Part shown: one piece after another, positions 1 through 4,850 of the stretch
Position numbering within the stretch: position 1 is the first letter of the stretch
Layout of the letters: every line of letters starts with the position of its first letter
NCBI GenBank assembly: GCA_020073215.1
Contig: JAIQFO010000051.1
Location: 1-36,067 of the forward strand
From: Terriglobia bacterium
GTDB lineage: Bacteria; Acidobacteriota; Terriglobia; Terriglobales; Acidobacteriaceae
Direction: 5' to 3'
Length of the DNA: 36,067 nucleotides
Position numbers and translations under genes: made by a program
Notes under the pieces: model-generated
Seen by the model: only the letters and a program-made list of their open reading frames with translations
Told to the model about the DNA's origin: nothing
The model's database searches: none

Positions 1-52
1 GCCTACTTTTCAAGCGCAGGTTTGGCGCTTGAGCGGTCGCGTGGGGAAAATG

Positions 53-83
53 GACAAAAAGAAACCGGGCAACGTGCCCGGTT
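53..83 (-). terminator. Intrinsic terminator of the leftward operon
   Basis: The arms AACCGGGC (63-70) and GCCCGGTT (76-83) form a perfect 8-bp GC-rich stem, extendable by one A-U pair. Read leftward, the stem is followed by a U-rich tract (UUUCUUUUUG, the complement of 53-62). It lies 18 bp past the stop codon of the last leftward gene, as expected for a Rho-independent terminator closing that operon. Confidence 0.8.
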
Positions 84-100
84 GAGTTGGGGAGAATGGG

Positions 101-277
101 TTAAATCCCTGTGACCGCGGCGTCTGTCTCGGTGTCGATCACTTGGTACCAATCGCATTTTCTAGCGTTCTTTTCCGCCGCTTGGGCTTCCTCTTCTGTA
201 TCGTAGTGGCCGTAGAAGTCATCCCAGCCACCGGCTGGGTAGTACGTGTAGCCGCGAAACAACAAAAACCGTTTCAT
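101..277 (-). CDS. Small hypothetical phage protein, 58 aa
   Basis: This 58-aa frame starts at an ATG overlapping the stop of the preceding gene (ATGA, 274-277), which supports a coupled real gene. It begins MKRFLLFRGYTYYPAGGWDD and continues with an acidic helix-like stretch containing DTEEEAQAAEK. The pattern of an aromatic/glycine-rich start, a DFYGHYDT core and a WYQVIDT end resembles a recurrent small phage protein that I recognise by pattern only and whose function is unknown. There is no signal peptide or membrane segment. It is the last gene before the leftward terminator. A role in host takeover would be a guess. Confidence 0.7.
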   Translation of the reverse strand: MKRFLLFRGYTYYPAGGWDDFYGHYDTEEEAQAAEKNARKCDWYQVIDTETDAAVTGI

Positions 278-489
278 CCTTCCCCCTCCTTCACCCAGAT
301 CACGATCGTCAAGCTCCTTGGATCAAGCTTAGGATCGTTGATCGCTCGATATACATCCTCCGCAAGGTCACTCCAAGAACCTTCGGACAAATGTTTGCAA
401 CCATTCTTGTGATCAAACACATCCGCGTGATAGGTTCGCATCACTCGGCCCAACACGATAAGTTTTATTCGCTCGTCTCGCTCGTCCAT
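274..489 (-). CDS. Hypothetical protein, 71 aa
   Basis: The protein has a charged N-terminus (MDERDERIKLIVLGRV), a central HKNGC segment and a hydrophobic C-terminal strand (SLTIVIWVKEGEG), which suggests a small soluble alpha/beta fold. The start is preceded by GGGAGAAAAC as ribosome-binding site, and a perfect 8-bp hairpin (509-530) lies 19 nt upstream of the start codon. The stop overlaps the start of the next leftward gene (ATGA). I do not recognise the family. Confidence 0.65.
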   Translation of the reverse strand: MDERDERIKLIVLGRVMRTYHADVFDHKNGCKHLSEGSWSDLAEDVYRAINDPKLDPRSLTIVIWVKEGEG

Positions 490-508
490 TGTTTTCTCCC
501 AAAGTTGT

Positions 509-530
509 GGGCTGGCATTTGCGCCAGCCC
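509..530 (-). promoter_or_regulatory. Leader hairpin before the 71-aa gene
   Basis: GGGCTGGC (509-516) pairs perfectly with GCCAGCCC (523-530) around a 6-nt loop. It sits between the stop at 543 and the start at 489. The T-run (531-534) is on the plus-strand side, so for leftward transcription this is not a standard terminator. It could mark RNA processing or protect the 5' end. It could also stop stray rightward transcripts. Confidence 0.5.
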
Positions 531-542
531 TTTTGCTTTCGC

Positions 543-1163
543 CTAGGCCGCTTCGCTCAACGCGGCGTATGCGCTTTTGAACGCCCGGATATGCTCCGCC
601 ATTCGCTCACACCGTTCGCGGAGAACATCGTTCCCGTTATTGGAAGCATCCAAAAGCTGCTGAAACCTTTCAGCCTCGCCTTGCCACATCTTCGCGTTCT
701 CTCGCGCAACGTCTCGCTCCTGTTGTGCAGTGTTCCTCTCTCCCAGCGCAATATCCCTCTCCATCACCAGATCATGCACCGTGCTCTCGCGTTGGGCGAG
801 CTTGCTCTCAGTGTCTGTCAGCCTTGTCGTCACCTGCTCCAAGCTACGACGGGTATCGAAGTGAGCATCGCGCTCCAACTGCAATTCTCGAACCAGCCCT
901 TGCAACTGGTTCTCCAACTCAGTCACTCTCGTCGCAAGGCCCGAAGCCTCCACCGCCTTCTTCGCCAACCACTCCGTTGCCTGCCGGATCATATTCGCGT
1001 TCTCCTCCACCGTGGTCGGCTCCTTGGGCTGTGTTGACGGGTAGTTCAACGCAACGTCCATTCCAATCTCCTCGGGAGTTTGCTTCACCGCATCCTCTGG
1101 CCACTTGGCCGGCGTCGTCTCGTCCTCAACCCAATATCCAGCTTCGTTATATCGTCCACTCAT
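543..1163 (-). CDS. Coiled-coil hypothetical protein, 206 aa
   Basis: I chose the ATG at 1163 (MSGRYNEAGYWVEDE) because GAGGG lies at suitable spacing. An upstream in-frame ATG at 1187 would add eight residues. After an acidic, proline-containing N-terminal third, residues about 75-205 are a long, nearly continuous coiled coil rich in E, R, Q and L, with heptad spacing such as LENQLQGLVRELQLE. There are no membrane segments or enzymatic motifs. Such proteins in small-gene operons may be oligomeric scaffolds or host-interaction factors, but nothing here fixes the function. Confidence 0.65.
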   Translation of the reverse strand: MSGRYNEAGYWVEDETTPAKWPEDAVKQTPEEIGMDVALNYPSTQPKEPTTVEENANMIRQATEWLAKKAVEASGLATRVTELENQLQGLVRELQLERDAHFDTRRSLEQVTTRLTDTESKLAQRESTVHDLVMERDIALGERNTAQQERDVARENAKMWQGEAERFQQLLDASNNGNDVLRERCERMAEHIRAFKSAYAALSEAA

Positions 1164-1171
1164 TGCTTTGG

Positions 1172-1184
1172 TTCCCTCGTTTTG
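1172..1184 (-). repeat. 13-bp leader repeat, copy 1
   Basis: On the minus strand this reads CAAAACGAGGGAA, immediately upstream of the 206-aa gene, and contains its ribosome-binding site. An identical copy is at 1419-1431 in front of the neighbouring gene, so the whole leader is shared, not only the Shine-Dalgarno core. Confidence 0.6.
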
Positions 1185-1190
1185 CATTAT

Positions 1191-1207
1191 TGGGGCACTA
1201 TTCCCCA
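1191..1207 (-). promoter_or_regulatory. Leader hairpin before the 206-aa gene
   Basis: TGGGG (1191-1195) can pair with CCCCA (1203-1207) around a 7-nt loop that contains the stop codon of the upstream 71-aa gene. It lies 27 nt before the start at 1163, in the same relative position as the other hairpins in this operon. With only 5 bp it is a weaker example. Confidence 0.35.
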
Positions 1208-1413
1208 GGCACTTCCACAACCTCAACAGAGCTGTCTTGGTTGAACACACTTTGCTTCGCTGTCTCCATTGTTGTGAAGTCTATAGCGTCCGTAAAGTCC
1301 TTCAACGCTGTATGCTGGGCCATTGCCCCGTGCCAACTGTTTGAACGAACAAACTCAAGAAGTATTGTTCCTTCAAAGTTATTGTACACTGCAACAGCCC
1401 AAAGCTTGTCCAT
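1198..1413 (-). CDS. Hypothetical protein, 71 aa
   Basis: The start at 1413 (MDKLWAVAVYNNFEGTILLE) follows the shared leader CAAAACGAGGGAA, which gives it a good GAGGG ribosome-binding site. The protein opens with a probable beta hairpin, contains FTDAIDFTTMETA and ends in an acidic EVVEVPGE tail. No catalytic motif, signal or membrane segment is seen. It looks like a small soluble protein of unknown function. Its leader organisation (hairpin, repeat, start) matches that of the next gene, so the two are probably expressed in the same way. Confidence 0.6.
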   Translation of the reverse strand: MDKLWAVAVYNNFEGTILLEFVRSNSWHGAMAQHTALKDFTDAIDFTTMETAKQSVFNQDSSVEVVEVPGE

Positions 1414-1418
1414 TGTCT

Positions 1419-1431
1419 TTCCCTCGTTTTG
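1419..1431 (-). repeat. 13-bp leader repeat, copy 2
   Basis: This is an exact second copy of CAAAACGAGGGAA (minus strand), just before the start at 1413. See the copy at 1172-1184. Confidence 0.6.
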
Positions 1432-1436
1432 AAGTT

Positions 1437-1460
1437 CCCAGGGGGATCATTCCCCCTGGG
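1437..1460 (-). promoter_or_regulatory. Strong leader hairpin before the 71-aa gene
   Basis: CCCAGGGGGA (1437-1446) pairs perfectly with TCCCCCTGGG (1451-1460) around a 4-nt loop. This 10-bp stem is the strongest in the leftward operon. It lies 23 nt before the start at 1413 and about 95 nt after the stop of the preceding gene. It has no U-tract in either direction, which argues against an intrinsic terminator and fits an RNA-processing or 5'-protection element. Confidence 0.55.
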
Positions 1461-1555
1461 GTAATCGTTGTGTGGAGGCATCGATTTGTGCTATGGTGGT
1501 TGCGAACAACCGTTATTCCAAAGCACTCTACTTGCTATCCTCCGCTGCGCGGTGC

Positions 1556-2227
1556 TTAGTGCGCCGTGGCGCTCGCTCCCGCCTTCGGCTTCGCCCGCAC
1601 CGCGACCTTCCCGGCCTTAGTCGCGCTGCTCGCCGCCTTCCGTTCCTTCTTCTCCTTCTCCGCCTTCTCCACCAGTTTCGGATTTGCCTTCAACGTCGAG
1701 GCGAACTTCTTCAACTCAATCTTCCCGCCACCGGCGGCTTCAGCCTTCCTCGCATCGACGTTCTTCTGCGCTTCCTCGACAATCTCCGGGTTCTCCGCGA
1801 TCATCAAGTTCGCCGCTTTGGTGATTTCCTTCGCATCGTAATGCGCGATCTTCTCACCAGCAGCCTTCAACCCTTCCTTCACATACCCTTTCGCAATCCT
1901 CCGTGCTTCGGTCATGACCTCACCAGCAACCTTGGTCTTGACCTTCTCTCCCATGAACCTGATCTTGTTCTCCCGCATGTCTGCGAAAGTCTGGTTCGCC
2001 TTGGCCATCGCGTCGGCCTTCATCTTCACCTCGTCGGTCACACCGTCCTTGTTGGTGTACGCCTCCTTCGTAATCTTGCTCATTCCCCGATTGAGAATGA
2101 CCTTCAACCCCTGGATCAACGCTTCGCGGAAAACGTCCGCGGTAAGGTCTCCTCCCTGCTCGATATCCGCGGTGTTGACGGTGATAGTCCCACCGCCTTT
2201 CGTAACCGGGATTTGCAACTCTGCCAT
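1556..2227 (-). CDS. Lysine/alanine-rich hypothetical protein, 223 aa
   Basis: The protein starts MAELQIPVTKGGGTITVNTA. It has an acidic/hydrophobic first third, then a long helical part rich in A, K and E (about residues 55-185), and ends in a strongly basic tail resembling histone-H1-like bacterial tails (KAEKEKKERKAASS, then KAGKVAVRAKPKAGAS). The tail suggests nucleic-acid or polyanion binding, but no defined DNA-binding fold is visible. The ribosome-binding site is weak (GAAAGAA). A TTG eight codons upstream is an alternative start. A 6-bp hairpin lies 24 nt before the start. Function unknown. Confidence 0.65.
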   Translation of the reverse strand: MAELQIPVTKGGGTITVNTADIEQGGDLTADVFREALIQGLKVILNRGMSKITKEAYTNKDGVTDEVKMKADAMAKANQTFADMRENKIRFMGEKVKTKVAGEVMTEARRIAKGYVKEGLKAAGEKIAHYDAKEITKAANLMIAENPEIVEEAQKNVDARKAEAAGGGKIELKKFASTLKANPKLVEKAEKEKKERKAASSATKAGKVAVRAKPKAGASATAH

Positions 2228-2251
2228 GTTGGTTCTTTCTTTCACGTTCAA

Positions 2252-2268
2252 CCACAGTAGCGCTGTGG
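2252..2268 (-). promoter_or_regulatory. Leader hairpin before the 223-aa gene
   Basis: CCACAG (2252-2257) pairs with CTGTGG (2263-2268) around a 5-nt loop, 24 nt upstream of the start at 2227. No U-tract follows. Confidence 0.4.
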
Positions 2269-2340
2269 CCCACCGTGACGCTGCTAGGTCTTACCCAGTA
2301 CCGAGTATGTCCGGGTCGCTGGAGCCTTTTAGCACACGTT

Positions 2341-2365
2341 CAAGGGCAACAGTGCGCTGCCCTTG
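2341..2365 (-). other. Intergenic hairpin after the 79-aa gene
   Basis: CAAGGGCA (2341-2348) pairs with TGCCCTTG (2358-2365) with a 9-nt loop, starting 8 nt beyond the stop of the leftward gene ending at 2374. No U-tract follows, so it is more likely a 3'-end stability or processing element than a terminator. The 146-nt gap 2228-2373 contains this and the 2252-2268 hairpin, and no convincing gene. Confidence 0.4.
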
Positions 2366-2373
2366 GGCTTGTG

Positions 2374-2613
2374 CTACTTTGTAGGCAATGTTGATTGCAA
2401 GAACTCCCAACCTTGATCTATTAGTTGGGTTAGGTTGTCGCCAACCACACACCAAGGTCCGTTACTTCCATCATCTGTTGGCAATTCGTGTTCTTCATAA
2501 GCCTCAACCACCATATGCTTACCAGGATAGTTACGATTAATTCGACTGTCTCGTTGACCGATTGTGTATCCATAACTTAACAGCGCAACTATCTTCTCTG
2601 CGTAGTTTGCCAT
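2374..2613 (-). CDS. Hypothetical protein, 79 aa
   Basis: It starts MANYAEKIVALLSYGYTIGQ with a good ribosome-binding site (AAAGGAGAG), two bases after the stop of the preceding gene. It has mixed charged and aromatic composition, a conserved-looking GPWCVVGDNLTQLIDQGWEF segment and a threonine/lysine end. No signal or membrane segment is seen. The tight spacing supports co-transcription. Function unknown. Confidence 0.65.
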   Translation of the reverse strand: MANYAEKIVALLSYGYTIGQRDSRINRNYPGKHMVVEAYEEHELPTDDGSNGPWCVVGDNLTQLIDQGWEFLQSTLPTK

Positions 2614-2615
2614 TG

Positions 2616-2894
2616 CTACTCTCCTTTGCTCGCAGGGTCTAGTGTGTCCGTGTCTTCGCCTTCTGGCCCCAGCACCCGATCACACCATTCCCACACATCA
2701 CAAAACCCAGCAATCCCACAAACCACCGCGATCCCTTGCCACTCCACCGGCACTGTGGTCTCTGCCGCTTCGCGCCATCGCAACTCATACTGTCTCAGCT
2801 TGTCGTTCCAACTCTCATCCCTCAGCGCGAGCATTGCCCGCAGGGCTATTGCGAACTCCCTTGGCGTAATCGCTGTGATGTTTGGATCGCTCAT
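2616..2894 (-). CDS. Hypothetical protein, 92 aa
   Basis: The sequence starts MSDPNITAITPREFAIALRA. It has a helical N-terminal half, several tryptophans (SWND, ELRWRE, VEWQG, DVWEWCD) and two cysteines, then an acidic tail (GPEGEDTDTLDPASKGE). The ribosome-binding site is GGGAG. No leader hairpin was found here, unlike most neighbours. The family is not recognised. Confidence 0.6.
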   Translation of the reverse strand: MSDPNITAITPREFAIALRAMLALRDESWNDKLRQYELRWREAAETTVPVEWQGIAVVCGIAGFCDVWEWCDRVLGPEGEDTDTLDPASKGE

Positions 2895-2969
2895 TTTCCC
2901 ATTCTCCCGTTGTTTGCTCTGGTTGCGGAATTTCAGGGTCGCTTATCGTAGCATGTCTTGGTCTTGTTT

Positions 2970-3113
2970 TCAAATAAAATCTCCGCGGTTTGTTTGCCTC
3001 CCGTGCCGGTTACGCTCTCGATGCTGGTAGGCTTGTGTGCAAACCAAGCACAACACCACCCAACACAGCGTGACGCCGATCGCCACGCTCCACGCCGCCA
3101 GTTCTCTCGCCAT
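2970..3113 (-). CDS. Single-span membrane protein, 47 aa
   Basis: The ATG at 3113 is chosen because GGAGGGAAGG sits directly upstream. A longer reading is possible but lacks such a site. Residues about 6-27 form one hydrophobic segment (AWSVAIGVTLCWVVLCLVC) followed by a basic, histidine/arginine-rich tail, predicting one transmembrane helix with the tail in the cytoplasm. Possible roles include a small inner-membrane effector acting on the host, but there is no family evidence. Confidence 0.55.
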   Translation of the reverse strand: MARELAAWSVAIGVTLCWVVLCLVCTQAYQHRERNRHGRQTNRGDFI

Positions 3114-3137
3114 TGCCTTCCCTCCGTGCTCTGTACC

Positions 3138-3170
3138 CTTGAGTGCTCTTAGGCTCAAGTGCTCTTAGGC
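3138..3170 (-). repeat. 13-bp tandem repeat with leader hairpin
   Basis: AGTGCTCTTAGGC occurs at 3142-3154 and again at 3158-3170, a 16-nt period, spanning the 3' end of the gene that stops at 3155. Within it CTTGAG (3138-3143) pairs with CTCAAG (3154-3159), placing a 6-bp hairpin 25 nt before the start at 3113. This could have arisen by slippage duplication. Confidence 0.5.
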
Positions 3171-3340
3171 CCGAGTGTGCCACGTGCCGTTGGTTCGGTG
3201 TTCCGTATGGTGATTGTTATGCTCACCCACGGTTGGTCGAGGTTTTCTTTCAGCGCTGCAATCATCAGGTCGATTGCGTTGTGGTTGCTCATTGTCCATC
3301 GGCTGTGATTGCCGCTTGTGAATTCTACATCGATTTCCAT
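3155..3340 (-). CDS. Hypothetical protein, 61 aa
   Basis: I set the start at the ATG at 3340 (MEIDVEFTSGNHSRW) because CGGAGGG lies 7-8 nt upstream. A GTG 24 nt earlier is possible. The pattern is beta (MEIDVEFTSG), helix (AIDLMIAALKENLDQ), beta (WVSITITI), suggesting a compact alpha/beta mini-protein. The 3' end is built from a 13-bp tandem repeat. Function unknown. Confidence 0.55.
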   Translation of the reverse strand: MEIDVEFTSGNHSRWTMSNHNAIDLMIAALKENLDQPWVSITITIRNTEPTARGTLGPKST

Positions 3341-3353
3341 TTCATGCCCTCCG

Positions 3354-3367
3354 ATCGTTGCCACGAT
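3354..3367 (-). promoter_or_regulatory. Weak leader hairpin before the 61-aa gene
   Basis: ATCGT (3354-3358) pairs with ACGAT (3363-3367) around a 4-nt loop, ending 14 nt before the start at 3340. The 5-bp stem is marginal alone and is listed because it fits the operon-wide pattern. Confidence 0.25.
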
Positions 3368-3465
3368 GCCCCGCCCTGCCCTTGCCGAGGCCCGTGGTGC
3401 GTTGGCCGCAGCTGCCCGCTACCCTACCAGCGGCCCGGGCTTGGCCGCACCAGCAAGCCGCGTAG

Positions 3466-3542
3466 CGGGAATGGAACTCGCGACGCGAGCCCTACAAATA
3501 GGAAAGGACGCAACACCCTTGCGAGTGTGCGTCCTATTCCCG
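3466..3542 (-). other. Possible structured RNA element, 77 nt
   Basis: In the 224-nt gap between two leftward genes, CGGGAAT (3466-3472) pairs perfectly with ATTCCCG (3536-3542). Inside lie two further hairpins: CTCGC/GCGAG (3477-3481 with 3485-3489) and AGGACGCA/TGCGTCCT (3505-3512 with 3528-3535). A 7-bp closing stem with two inner arms in 77 nt resembles a small folded RNA. It lacks a proper T-loop or anticodon stem, so it is not a normal tRNA. The strand is uncertain because the palindromes read on both; I assume leftward because of the flanking genes. Confidence 0.35.
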
Positions 3543-3564
3543 GATTGTCGCTGCGTCGTGCGTG

Positions 3565-3885
3565 TTACGTGCGCCGACCGCTGGCCGCTTGCCCGGCCAA
3601 GTAATCCGCTAAGCTCTGCCGTCCCGTGCTCTGCACCTTCGGCGCAACCACGTCGCCTACTATCACCTGCCACTGTCCCCATGCGGTGTACGCCGTGCGC
3701 TTGACCTCGCGTCCCTGCGGCATTGGCATCTCTGCCCGGACTGCTATGAGCACCTTGTCCTTGCACGCTTTCAGCACGTCATACGCCGCTCGCTCTTGTC
3801 GCAGTAGCTCTTGCACCGCCTCGCTGAAATCCGCCGCCGATGCGTCGAGATACTCGTTATTCGTCTCAACCTTGGTCCGTGCCAT
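3565..3885 (-). CDS. Hypothetical protein, 106 aa; first gene of the leftward operon
   Basis: The start MARTKVETNNEYLDASAADF at 3885 has an AGGAG site upstream. The frame stays open further, but the extension is arginine-rich and overlaps the repeat-filled control region. A helical first half (SEAVQELLRQERAAYDVLKACKDKVLIAVR) is followed by a GREVKRTAYTAWGQWQVIVG segment and a basic tail ending AASGRRT. Basic character with a helical core is compatible with DNA binding but not diagnostic. As the first gene next to the divergent control region it could be a regulator; this is inference. Confidence 0.55.
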   Translation of the reverse strand: MARTKVETNNEYLDASAADFSEAVQELLRQERAAYDVLKACKDKVLIAVRAEMPMPQGREVKRTAYTAWGQWQVIVGDVVAPKVQSTGRQSLADYLAGQAASGRRT

Positions 3886-3904
3886 GTGCCTACGCTCCTG
3901 TCGT

Positions 3905-3917
3905 GCGGCCCTGCCGC
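3905..3917 (-). promoter_or_regulatory. Leader hairpin before the 106-aa gene
   Basis: GCGGC (3905-3909) pairs with GCCGC (3913-3917) with a 3-nt loop, 20 nt upstream of the start at 3885. Confidence 0.3.
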
Positions 3918-4002
3918 GCTGTCCGAGCACCATGCCCGATCGACGCTCCAACCTTGCGCCTCGATTGTGTTCGAAACGTGGCCGGATTACGTACACAAAC
4001 CA

Positions 4003-4038
4003 TGAACGCCGATCACGAGAATGTGAACGACAATCACG
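4003..4038. repeat. Phased 15-bp direct repeat, 21-bp period
   Basis: TGAACGCCGATCACG (4003-4017) and TGAACGACAATCACG (4024-4038) match at 13 of 15 positions and start 21 bp apart, two helical turns. A third copy is not visible on either side. This looks like a tandem protein-binding site. Confidence 0.5.
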
Positions 4039-4250
4039 AACGCGTGATGGTGCAGCGCAGCACGACGCTGGGCGCATAGCTCCCCGCCTCGCCCCGCTCT
4101 GGGCCGATGGCTTCGCCCACCCCCGGGGCAAAACGCGCGCGTGCGGATGGGCCGTAACCCCCCGCGCAAATTTTGCACGCAACATTACATACATACCTAA
4201 CCCTACAAATTTTGCATGATGCATTAGGTATGCAGGTTAAAAAATAATTG

Positions 4251-4279
4251 TTGACAACACGACAGGTTTGTCCCATACT
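4251..4279 (+). promoter_or_regulatory. Rightward sigma70-type promoter with overlapping palindromes
   Basis: A consensus -35 TTGACA (4251-4256), a 17-bp spacer and CATACT (4274-4279, 4 of 6 matches to TATAAT) form the best promoter in the window. The -35 is embedded in the 11-bp palindrome TGTTGACAACA (4249-4259). A second inverted repeat, GACA-GGTT-TGTC (4261-4272), fills the spacer. Both are placed where a bound repressor would block RNA polymerase. Confidence 0.65.
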
Positions 4280-4290
4280 TCGTGTGAAGA

Positions 4291-4707
4291 ATGGAGAATT
4301 TTGTGCAGCTGGAGGGCTTCTTCGAGTGCAGCGCCTTGCTTGGGGCAGGGGTGTATCTGCTTTGTCGAAAAGGCGAAGTGGTGTACGTTGGGCAATCGAA
4401 CAGGGCCTACGCGAGGATCTATGCGCATAAGAACGCTTGGCGATCGGTTCGGGTAGCAAGGTTTTTGAAGCGAAGGCATGGGATTGATCGGATCCATTTT
4501 GACGCTGTGTATGTAAGGCCATGCGCGGTTAGTGATTTGGATCGGATCGAACGGGAGTTGATCGAGAAATATCTTCCTCGATATAATATCAAACTGGTTC
4601 CGCCTGCGATGGAAACAAAGGTTGTCCACCTAACCATTCGTGGGGTTAAGTTGGCAATCAACGCTTCAACGAAATCCAACGGGATGGAAGTGGAGCGGCG
4701 GATATGA
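4291..4707 (+). CDS. GIY-YIG endonuclease
   Basis: This 138-aa protein carries the full GIY-YIG catalytic set: GVY (20-22), YVG (32-34), an arginine in AYARIYAH (R42), the glutamate in IERELIEKY (E89) and N99 in LPRYN. Family members make DNA strand breaks, as in UvrC and in homing or repair nucleases. The last 40 residues are basic and may bind DNA. The start is uncertain. ATG 4291 is only about 5 nt from the expected transcript start (near-leaderless), whereas GTG 4303 has GGAG at 4293-4296 and gives 134 aa. It is the first rightward gene and overlaps the next by ATGA. It could be a free-standing homing nuclease or a processing nuclease; the sequence does not decide. Confidence 0.85.
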   Translation: MENFVQLEGFFECSALLGAGVYLLCRKGEVVYVGQSNRAYARIYAHKNAWRSVRVARFLKRRHGIDRIHFDAVYVRPCAVSDLDRIERELIEKYLPRYNIKLVPPAMETKVVHLTIRGVKLAINASTKSNGMEVERRI

Positions 4708-4850
4708 AAACCACGAAACAGGAACAGCGTGGTTGGCGAGACGTAGAACGTGAGTTTCGTGCAAAGCGTGATCAGAAGATGAAGATCACCCTGCCGAGGA
4801 TTTCGTGTTTGGAAAAGGACGAGGTGGGCGATGAGCAGCGCGTCGCTTAG
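4704..4850 (+). CDS. Small charged protein, 48 aa
   Basis: This short gene starts with an ATGA overlap of the GIY-YIG gene and ends 20 nt inside the small terminase gene. The product begins MKTTKQEQRGWRDVEREFRA and is highly charged, with many K, R and E, one Cys and no hydrophobic segment. Coupled overlaps at both ends support translation. Function unknown. Confidence 0.55.
   Translation: MKTTKQEQRGWRDVEREFRAKRDQKMKITLPRISCLEKDEVGDEQRVA

Larger units (their letters stand above)
3886..4290. promoter_or_regulatory. Divergent control region, 405 bp
   Basis: No convincing gene lies between the first leftward gene (start 3885) and the first rightward gene. From left to right it holds a leader hairpin (3905-3917), a phased 15-bp direct repeat (4003-4038), an 11-bp direct repeat CAAATTTTGCA (4167-4177 and 4206-4216), a 9-bp inverted repeat CATACCTAA/TTAGGTATG (4192-4200 and 4224-4232), the odd palindrome TGCATGATGCA (4213-4223), and the rightward promoter. 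A 25-codon frame at 4002-4079 exists, but its first part is the repeat itself, so I do not call it. A leftward promoter must exist here, but I see no confident -35/-10 pair for it. Confidence 0.65.

Noticed and set aside
11..31. Second terminator at the left edge
   Set aside because: CAAGCGC/GCGCTTG forms a 7-bp stem, but neither side is followed by a T-run in the reading direction of a neighbouring gene.
489..1037. Rightward 182-aa open frame opposite the coiled-coil gene
   Set aside because: Antisense to a better-supported leftward gene with a ribosome-binding site; arginine/leucine-rich low-complexity product typical of a shadow frame.
3466..3542. tRNA candidate
   Set aside because: Size and 7-bp closing stem fit, but there is no valid T-loop (TTCCATT with an A-C mismatch in its stem), no 5-bp anticodon stem and no D-arm consensus.
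4002..4079. 25-codon rightward gene in the control region
   Set aside because: Its start coincides with the phased direct repeats, and no ribosome-binding site is present.
3626..4219. Rightward 197-aa open frame
   Set aside because: Antisense to the 106-aa gene and running through the repeat-filled control region; no ribosome-binding site, composition dominated by R, S, C and P.
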